NCBI GenBank assembly: GCA_016784195.1
Contig: JADHVE010000048.1
Location: forward strand, 1-9,361
DNA from: Candidatus Woesearchaeota archaeon
GTDB taxonomy: Archaea > Nanobdellota > Nanobdellia > Woesearchaeales > GW2011-AR4
Direction: 5' to 3'
Length of the DNA stretch: 9,361 nucleotides
Part shown: positions 4,571-9,361 of the stretch, in pieces
Numbering within the stretch: the first letter of the stretch is position 1
How the letters are laid out: each line of letters starts with the position of its first letter
Made by a program: the position numbers and the translations under genes
The notes under the pieces: generated by a model
Database searches by the model: none
Told to the model about the DNA's origin: nothing
Seen by the model: the letters and a program-made list of their open reading frames with translations, nothing else

Positions 4571-6781
4571 ATGATTAAAAATTTTAAACCGAGATTGTAC
4601 CAGGAAACTATTTTAGCTTCTTCTGTTAATAAAAATACACTGGTTGTTTTGCCTACCGGGATGGGGAAGACAAATATTTTTTTGATGCTGGTTGCACAGC
4701 GTTTAAGGCAGTATCCCAGTTCTAAAATCCTTTTTATTGGGCCTACAAAACCTTTGATTGATCAATATCTTGAAGTTTTTAAAAAGAATTATGAAATAGA
4801 AGAAAGTGAAATGGCAGTTTTTACAGGCATGGTCAAGCCAGAGAAAAGAGCTGAGTTATGGAAAAAATGCAGGATAATATTTTCAACACCTCAAGGTTTG
4901 GAAAATGATATAATCTCTTCAAGGATTAATCTTGAGGAAGTTTCTTTATTAGGTGTGGATGAAGCGCATAGAGCTGTGGGAGACTACGCGTATGTTTTTG
5001 TTGCAAAACAGTACAATAAACTTGCAAGATATCCCCGGATATTGGCGTTGACTGCAAGCCCTGGTTCTGATATGGAAAAGATAAAAGAGATTTGCGGAAA
5101 TTTGTTTATAGAAAATATTGAGATAAGAACTGATAATGACCCTGATGTAAAGCCTTATGTGCAGGAGATGGAAATAAACTGGGTCAAGGTTGATCTGCCC
5201 ATTGTTTTTACTGAAGTTCAGGGCTATTTGAAGAATTTTTTAAAGGAAAAATTATTGAAACTGAAGAACTGGGGCATTTTAATGAAAGCTGATGTAAATT
5301 ATGTTAATAAAACAGACTTGTTAAGGCTGCAGGGAGAGTTACGAGGGAGAGCTGCAAAAGGAGAAAAAGATGTTGTATTGTGGAATGGGATTTCAGTTCT
5401 GGCGGAGATAATGAAGGTACAGCATGCTTTAGAGTTACTGGAAACCCAAGGTGTTGTTCCCCTTCATAAATATATGGAAAAGCTGAATTCTGAGGGGTTG
5501 AGCTTTAAAACAAAAGCTGTTAAAAACATTATAGGAGATTTAAATTTTAGGAGTGCTTTGATTAAAACTCAGAGGTTGCTGGATGATAAGATAGAACATC
5601 CTAAGTTGATAGAGCTACAAAAGATAGTTGAGAAAGAGATTGAAAAAAATAAGGATATGAAAATAATTGTTTTTAACCAATACAGGGATAATGCTGCAGA
5701 TATTAAAGAAAAGCTGAATGCAATCAATGATGTAAAGGCTGAACTTTTTGTAGGGCAGCTGAAAAAAGGGGAAACCGGGTTGAGCCAGAAAGAGCAGAAA
5801 GCTGTTTTGGATAAATTTCGCAAAGGGGAGTTTAATGTTTTGGTTGCGACTTCTATTGGAGAGGAAGGCTTAGATGTTCCTAAGGTTGACTTAGTTGTTT
5901 TTTACGAGCCCATACCTTCTGCAATAAGGCATATCCAACGTCGTGGAAGAACCGGAAGGCAGGAGAAAGGCCGGGTTATTATATTAATGGCAAAAAATAC
6001 CAGGGATGAGGGCAGTAGGTGGAGTGCACATCATAAGGAAAAGAGGATGTATAGAAATCTTGACAAGCTAAGAATGGATATCGATTCTGTTTTAAGCTCT
6101 AACAAAGAGAGCAATTTAACGAGCTTTATAAAAAATGATATAAAAATATTTGCTGATTACCGGGAGAAGGGCTCCGGCGTTATAAAGGAATTAGTTGATT
6201 TAGGCGTTAATATAAAGCTGGACAAATTAGAAAGTGCAGATTATATTTTAAGCTCCAGGGTAGGGATTGAGATGAAAACTGTTCCTGATTTTGTCGATTC
6301 TATAATTGACGGAAGATTATTGCTGCAAATAAAAGAGTTGAAAAATAATTTTGAGCGGCCTTTGGTCATAATCGAAGGTGTTGACGATATTTACTCGATG
6401 AGGAATGTCCATCCTAATGCTATCCAGGGAATGTTAGCTACAATTACAGTTAGTTATGGAATTCCTGTTTTGCGTACTAAAAATTTCAAAGAAACTGCAT
6501 CTTTGCTGAATATAATTGCCAAGAGAGAGCAGGAAGAAACTTCCAAAGATTTTACAATGCATACTGAAAAAAGAATTATGTCTTTAAAAGATTTGCAGGA
6601 GTATATTATAAGCTCTTTGCCTGGAGTCGGTGGGACTTTGGCTAAACCGTTGCTTAAGAAATTTAAGACTGTTAAAAAAATAATTAATGCTAAACAAGAG
6701 CAGCTTGAAAAGGTTGAGAAGATTGGGCCTAAGAAGGCTGAGAGGATACGAGAGGTTGTTGAGGGGGAATATATAGAATAA
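4571..6781 (+). CDS. hef: Hef-type (FANCM/XPF family) DNA repair helicase-nuclease
   Basis: The 736-residue protein, close to the usual Hef length, has three parts. The SF2 helicase has RLYQ near the N terminus, Walker A PTGMGKT (28-34), DEAH (130-133), a TASPG motif, and motif VI QRRGRTGR (456-463). Next comes an XPF/Mus81-type nuclease around residues 530-660, with D557, E567, K569 and D573 followed by SIIDGRL. The C-terminal tandem helix-hairpin-helix includes LPGVG (683-687) and IGPKKAERI (718-726). Archaeal Hef remodels and cuts stalled fork structures. The nuclease motif is IEMKTVPD rather than IERKxxxD, and the preceding GD is AD. The ATG at 4571 is chosen because a TATA box lies 30 nt upstream. 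An 18-residue extension from TTG 4517 would overlap the preceding stop. The gene converges on htpX, 11 bp away. Confidence 0.95.
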   Translation: MIKNFKPRLYQETILASSVNKNTLVVLPTGMGKTNIFLMLVAQRLRQYPSSKILFIGPTKPLIDQYLEVFKKNYEIEESEMAVFTGMVKPEKRAELWKKCRIIFSTPQGLENDIISSRINLEEVSLLGVDEAHRAVGDYAYVFVAKQYNKLARYPRILALTASPGSDMEKIKEICGNLFIENIEIRTDNDPDVKPYVQEMEINWVKVDLPIVFTEVQGYLKNFLKEKLLKLKNWGILMKADVNYVNKTDLLRLQGELRGRAAKGEKDVVLWNGISVLAEIMKVQHALELLETQGVVPLHKYMEKLNSEGLSFKTKAVKNIIGDLNFRSALIKTQRLLDDKIEHPKLIELQKIVEKEIEKNKDMKIIVFNQYRDNAADIKEKLNAINDVKAELFVGQLKKGETGLSQKEQKAVLDKFRKGEFNVLVATSIGEEGLDVPKVDLVVFYEPIPSAIRHIQRRGRTGRQEKGRVIILMAKNTRDEGSRWSAHHKEKRMYRNLDKLRMDIDSVLSSNKESNLTSFIKNDIKIFADYREKGSGVIKELVDLGVNIKLDKLESADYILSSRVGIEMKTVPDFVDSIIDGRLLLQIKELKNNFERPLVIIEGVDDIYSMRNVHPNAIQGMLATITVSYGIPVLRTKNFKETASLLNIIAKREQEETSKDFTMHTEKRIMSLKDLQEYIISSLPGVGGTLAKPLLKKFKTVKKIINAKQEQLEKVEKIGPKKAERIREVVEGEYIE

Positions 6782-6788
6782 GGCTTAA

Positions 6789-6794
6789 TTTTTT
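6789..6794 (+). terminator. T-run after Hef
   Basis: Six consecutive T residues lie 8 nt after the Hef stop codon, without an obvious hairpin. U-tracts alone can terminate archaeal transcription. The run also overlaps the last codons of the convergent htpX gene, so coding need may explain it. Confidence 0.3.
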
Positions 6795-7653
6795 AGAAAG
6801 TCATTGCTCTTAATCTCTTCGTGCGCTCAGCAACTGCGGGATGTGTGGAAAAAAGTTTGACTAATACTCCTCCGCGAAATGGATTAACAATGAATAAATG
6901 CGCAGTTGTTTCTGTTGTTGCCATTGCCTTTAGCGGATGTTTTTTTGCATTTGCTTCTAATTTTTCCAATGCTGATGCTAGACTTTCCCCGTTGTGAATT
7001 GTTTTTGCTGCAGAAGCGTCTGCTAAAAATTCTCTTGATCTTGAGATTGCTAATTGAATTATTGTCGCCAGGAGCGGAGTTAAGATTGCCAGAACTAATA
7101 ATTCAATCATTCCTCCGCCATCATCGCTGTCTCTGCCAACCCCCCCAAAGATTGCTGCCCAACGAGCCATAAATGCAATATAAGAAATAACTCCTGCGAT
7201 TGTTGCAGAGACTGATTGTATTAAAGTGTCTCTGTTTTTTATGTGAGATATCTCATGTGCAATCACTCCTTTGAGTTCGTCTTCATTCATGACCTCAAGT
7301 AAGGGTTTTGTGACTGCAACAGCTGCGTGCTTATAATTACGTCCAGTTGCAAAGGCATTAAGAAAGTTTCCAGGAACAATATAAACCTTAGGCATTGGAA
7401 TGTTTGCTAATTGAGAAACTTCTTTTACAATTTGATATAATTTGGGTGCATCAGTTTCCTTAACTTCTTTAGCCTTGTACATAGCTAAAACAAGCTTGTC
7501 TGAAAACCAGTAAGCTCCAAGGTTCATCACTATGGAAAATATCAAAGCGATTGTAAGACCCTGTGGGCCTCCAACTAACTGACCTACTAATAATAGAATG
7601 CCTGTTAAGGCTCCCAATAACATAACTGTCTTGAATTGATTTTTTATTGACAT
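6793..7653 (-). CDS. htpX: HtpX-like membrane zinc metalloprotease (M48B)
   Basis: This 286-residue M48 protease has two N-terminal membrane segments (about 11-28 and 32-50) and the conserved block MPKVYIVPGNFLNAFATG. The zinc motif HEISH (133-137, catalytic E134) follows, then two further membrane segments (about 147-170 and 184-204). The third ligand is E208 in SREFLAD, and STHP lies at 269-272. HtpX-type enzymes degrade misfolded membrane proteins at the cytoplasmic membrane and in bacteria are stress-induced. All catalytic residues are present and the length is normal. The start is the ATG at 7653. An in-frame TTG at 7662 is less likely, since the TATA-like element at 7680-7690 would place transcription start between the two. 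The gene is divergent from the membrane protein at 7786 and ends 11 bp from Hef. Confidence 0.95.
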   Translation of the reverse strand: MSIKNQFKTVMLLGALTGILLLVGQLVGGPQGLTIALIFSIVMNLGAYWFSDKLVLAMYKAKEVKETDAPKLYQIVKEVSQLANIPMPKVYIVPGNFLNAFATGRNYKHAAVAVTKPLLEVMNEDELKGVIAHEISHIKNRDTLIQSVSATIAGVISYIAFMARWAAIFGGVGRDSDDGGGMIELLVLAILTPLLATIIQLAISRSREFLADASAAKTIHNGESLASALEKLEANAKKHPLKAMATTETTAHLFIVNPFRGGVLVKLFSTHPAVAERTKRLRAMTF

Positions 7654-7679
7654 CTTTATCAAGATATAGTGTATTTGTA

Positions 7680-7690
7680 TAATATAAAAA
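7680..7690 (-). promoter_or_regulatory. TATA-like box for htpX
   Basis: Minus-strand TTTTTATATTA is centred about 32 nt before the ATG at 7653, predicting a leader of a few nucleotides at most. It faces the divergent gene at 7786. Confidence 0.5.
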
Positions 7691-7720
7691 ACTAATGGTT
7701 TTAAATTATAAGTTTAAGTG

Positions 7721-7731
7721 TGACCAGGTCA
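7721..7731. promoter_or_regulatory. Palindrome between divergent promoters, possible operator
   Basis: TGACC-A-GGTCA is a perfect 5-bp inverted repeat around one base. It lies between the TATA boxes of htpX (7680-7690) and of the gene at 7786 (7755-7763). Its GC content stands out in an AT-rich spacer. A regulator binding site shared by both promoters is possible; no regulator can be named. Confidence 0.35.
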
Positions 7732-7754
7732 AAAACTGCTGTTGTTTTAAAAAA

Positions 7755-7763
7755 ATATATAAA
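7755..7763 (+). promoter_or_regulatory. TATA box for the membrane protein at 7786
   Basis: ATATATAAA begins 31 nt before the ATG at 7786. A Shine-Dalgarno-like GAGGAGG (7777-7783) is only 2 nt from the ATG, closer than usual. It would be absent from the mRNA if transcription starts at the ATG. Confidence 0.6.
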
Positions 7764-7785
7764 GCGGCAGATTTAAGAGGAGGAT

Positions 7786-8763
7786 ATGAAATGGTATGCA
7801 TTTGACTTCATAGAACCTTCGATTGAAAAAACTAGAAAATTATTGTTTCCAATAAAAATCAAGGAATGGCTTAAGCTGGGTTTTGTTTCATTATTTTCTG
7901 CTCCTTTTAGAGGCTCTGGCCCAAATATTAACATCCCATCCGGGCTGAATAAGGATAATAAAATAACCGGAGAAGTTGTAGGCAATATTTCAGGAATAGT
8001 AAAGACTAAGATTCACCTAATAGCTTTTTTTGCATCGTTTTTGTTAATATTTGCCTTAATCATGAATTTTATCACTAGTGTTTTTTCATTTATATTGATT
8101 GAATCTCTGGTGAAGAAAAAAACAGAAATAAAAAAAGGCTTTAAAAGAAATACTCATTATGGCTTTTCATTCTTTTTGTTTAGACTAGCTATTGGTTTGT
8201 TTTCTTTGGTGATTATTGCATTAATTTTCATCCCGGTAATACTCGGCTTTATCAAATATGGAGTAGGTTATCTTGATACGACCAGTCTTTTTTTGATTAT
8301 TCCCTCTATCTTATTATTTTTCCTGTTTATTATTCTGTTATCTATTTTCCTTTTGATGGTGACTGATTTTGTTCTGCCCTGCATGTATTTCAATAAAATG
8401 CTTATTAAGCCAAGCTTAGGTCGTGTTTTTAGCAAGATTAAAAAAAATATATCAGAAATTTTAATTTATATTTTAGCAAAGATAGTATTGGGAATTGCAG
8501 CTGTAAGTATCTGGATATTCATGTTTATTGTTTACTTAATCCCGGTAGGAATACTCGCTGTTCCTACGGCAATCTTATATATTTTAATGTTAAAAATTTT
8601 AGCCTGGAATGTGTTCTTGGTGGTAGTGGGAATAATCATTGCGATTATTACGTTGTTGTTTGCTATATATATATTTCATGTGATAACCTTACCCTTGCAT
8701 GTCTTTTTCAGGTATTGGTCATTAATAGCCTACAGCAATCTGGAAAAGAAGAAATTTATTTGA
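7786..8763 (+). CDS. Multi-pass membrane protein, possibly the archaeal DUF7544-type family
   Basis: The 325-residue protein opens with a conserved-looking amphipathic segment (MKWYAFDFIEPSIEKTRKLL, then IKEWLKLGFVSLF). A short glycine/asparagine-rich linker (GSGPNINIPSG, 43-53) comes next, then about six membrane segments (roughly 76-108, 127-155, 165-192, 222-236, 238-262 and 266-302). Charged loops lie between them (VKKKTEIKKGFKRN). This layout recalls archaeal membrane proteins annotated as DUF7544, some in haloarchaea, by memory only; the function is unknown. TDFVLPCMYF (193-202) and TLPLHVFFRYWSLIAY near the C terminus look like the conserved end-of-helix motifs of that kind of protein. 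The gene is divergent from htpX, sharing a 132-bp spacer, and its 3' end overlaps that of the Toprim gene by 8 bp. Confidence 0.8.
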   Translation: MKWYAFDFIEPSIEKTRKLLFPIKIKEWLKLGFVSLFSAPFRGSGPNINIPSGLNKDNKITGEVVGNISGIVKTKIHLIAFFASFLLIFALIMNFITSVFSFILIESLVKKKTEIKKGFKRNTHYGFSFFLFRLAIGLFSLVIIALIFIPVILGFIKYGVGYLDTTSLFLIIPSILLFFLFIILLSIFLLMVTDFVLPCMYFNKMLIKPSLGRVFSKIKKNISEILIYILAKIVLGIAAVSIWIFMFIVYLIPVGILAVPTAILYILMLKILAWNVFLVVVGIIIAIITLLFAIYIFHVITLPLHVFFRYWSLIAYSNLEKKKFI

Positions 8764-9112
8764 TATTTAGATATGAATCTAACCCTTCAATGTGGCTCAA
8801 ACGAGTATTATTCTGCAGGAATTTCCTGAATCTATTGTCAACTTTAACTCCCAAGGTGGATAGGCCTGAATTTAATTTTTTGTAAAGCTGCTTCCCTTTT
8901 TTATCAAAATCTGTCAATATAACACACTCCTTGTTTTTGGAAGAAATATCCTCTATGATTTGAAATAGAGGTTTTTTACTTAACTCGGCGATATTTTTAA
9001 AACCTAGTTTTTTTAAGGCTATGCTGTCTTTTTTTCCTTCTACGATTATTAAGTTTCCGGATTGTTTTAATTTAGAAATTTCTTCATTAAGCTTTTCAAT
9101 GTTTTTTTTCAT
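8756..9112 (-). CDS. Small Toprim-domain protein
   Basis: The 118-residue protein is essentially one Toprim domain. An N-terminal helix (1-18) precedes LIIVEGKKD (21-29) with the conserved glutamate E25. LTDFDKKG (66-73) supplies the DxD pair D68 and D70. The C-terminal part (VDNRFRKFL and IEGLDSYL) is typical of small archaeal Toprim proteins. Toprim folds bind divalent metal and act on phosphodiester bonds in topoisomerases, DnaG-type primases, OLD and RNase M5 nucleases. This stand-alone form resembles the M5-like group in size, but its substrate is unknown. The start is ATG 9112. No good TATA box or ribosome site precedes it. The region upstream is instead occupied by a GC-rich hairpin (9131-9150). 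The gene converges on and overlaps the membrane protein gene by 8 bp. Confidence 0.85.
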   Translation of the reverse strand: MKKNIEKLNEEISKLKQSGNLIIVEGKKDSIALKKLGFKNIAELSKKPLFQIIEDISSKNKECVILTDFDKKGKQLYKKLNSGLSTLGVKVDNRFRKFLQNNTRLSHIEGLDSYLNIK

Positions 9113-9121
9113 AAAATCGTA

Positions 9122-9159
9122 GGGCGGATACCCACAGATTTATCTGTGGGAGGAAGCCC
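9122..9159 (-). other. GC-rich nested hairpin upstream of the Toprim gene
   Basis: CCCACAGA (9131-9138) and TCTGTGGG (9143-9150) form a perfect 8-bp stem with a TTTA loop. GGGC (9122-9125) and GCCC (9156-9159) can pair outside it across 5-nt by 5-nt internal loops. On the minus strand GGAGG (about 9163-9167) could pair instead with CCTCC, giving an alternative fold. The base composition is unlike its surroundings. It may be an IS200/IS605-type end hairpin or a structured leader of the Toprim mRNA. Confidence 0.55.
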
Positions 9160-9193
9160 GTTACCTCCATCTATTGGTTGTGCAAGAGGAAAC

Positions 9194-9203
9194 TTTATAT
9201 TTA
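9194..9203 (+). promoter_or_regulatory. TATA box for the phosphatase-like gene
   Basis: TTTATATTTA, preceded by purine-rich GAGGAAA, begins 32 nt before the ATG at 9226. There is no ribosome site between, so a leaderless transcript is expected. Confidence 0.6.
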
Positions 9204-9225
9204 AGTAGCCACTTGTGTATATTCT

Positions 9226-9361
9226 ATGAATGTGTTGTTTATCTGCAATCAAAACGAAAACCGAAGCAAGACTGCTGAGGAAATCTTTAAAGATATATTT
9301 AAGACTAAATCCGCAGGTCTTTATAACACTAAGCCCGTAACTGAGAAACAAATCTCTTGGG
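9226..9361 (+). CDS. Low-molecular-weight protein-tyrosine-phosphatase-like protein, N-terminal 45 residues (3' end outside window)
   Basis: The frame from the ATG at 9226 stays open to the edge of the window. It begins MNVLFICNQNENRSKT, which contains the LMW-PTP phosphate-binding loop Cx5R-S: C7, R13, S14 directly after a first beta strand. It then continues with a helix (AEEIFKDIF) and KSAGLYNTKPVTEKQISW, where SAG occupies the usual position after the second strand. This pattern matches small prokaryotic phosphatase-like proteins. The loop is asparagine-rich (CNQNENRS), and the general-acid aspartate would lie beyond the window. Phosphatase activity is therefore not established here. The TATA box 32 nt upstream supports the start. 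The gene is divergent from the Toprim gene with 113 bp between them, including the hairpin at 9122-9159. Confidence 0.88.
   Translation, partial: MNVLFICNQNENRSKTAEEIFKDIFKTKSAGLYNTKPVTEKQISW

Noticed and set aside
5569..5823. Minus-strand open frame inside Hef
   Set aside because: Antisense to the Hef helicase domain; a serine/phenylalanine-rich artefact of lysine/glutamate codons.
6906..7172. Plus-strand open frame of 88 codons rich in leucine
   Set aside because: It lies opposite htpX, with no promoter. The leucine richness is what the complement of htpX codons produces.
7773..7985. Minus-strand open frame of 70 codons
   Set aside because: Antisense to the start of the membrane protein at 7786, with no promoter or recognisable domain.
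8756..8763. 8-bp tail-to-tail overlap of the 7786 gene and the Toprim gene as a regulatory antisense device
   Set aside because: Short convergent overlaps are common in compact genomes, and nothing else here points to regulation.
9109..9351. Minus-strand open frame of 80 codons as a gene
   Set aside because: Most of it is antisense to the well-supported phosphatase-like gene starting at 9226, and its N-terminal half looks like no protein family. Only its last part (9113-9180) is kept as a possible element relic.

Overview
The window is AT-rich DNA from an archaeon, most likely a small-genome DPANN-type lineage (Woesearchaeota/Pacearchaeota-like); that placement is an inference. The archaeal signs are direct. 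A tRNA-Gly carries a 12-nt intron at the canonical archaeal position. There is a Hef/FANCM-type helicase-nuclease, a PRC-barrel protein and a short TraB protein. Almost every gene has a TATA-like box 29-35 nt before its ATG with little or no Shine-Dalgarno sequence, which points to leaderless transcripts.

Layout. Positions 3-422 hold the 3' end of an unrecognised gene, followed by a roughly 357-bp gap with several hairpins. On the minus strand, reading leftwards from about 1904, are a PRC-barrel protein, the intron-containing tRNA-Gly(CCC) and a membrane CTP-type lipid/polyprenol kinase homologue. On the plus strand from 2063 are a TraB-domain protein, a multi-pass membrane protein, a site-2-protease-like membrane protein whose HExxH motif has decayed to HHSAQ, a small membrane protein and the Hef helicase-nuclease. 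HtpX (M48 membrane protease) converges on Hef from the minus strand. A further multi-pass membrane protein diverges from htpX and overlaps tail-to-tail with a small Toprim protein. At the right edge, a gene for a low-molecular-weight tyrosine-phosphatase-like protein begins at 9226 and runs off the window.

How the genes relate. Promoters are mostly individual, so this looks like a set of single-gene units rather than one operon. There is a loose theme of membrane proteolysis and membrane quality control (TraB, S2P-like pseudoprotease, HtpX and several multi-pass proteins) and a nucleic-acid theme (Hef, Toprim).

The most unusual items are a 62-bp direct repeat that duplicates the promoter, start codon and first codons of the genes at 2821 and 3401 (57/62 identical, bracketing a 580-bp cassette), the S2P homologue with its catalytic motif replaced, the minimal tRNA intron, the altered nuclease motif in Hef (EMK instead of ERK), and a GC-rich hairpin region at 9113-9180 that may be a remnant of an IS200/IS605-type element end. 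No complete mobile element, CRISPR array or rRNA gene was seen.
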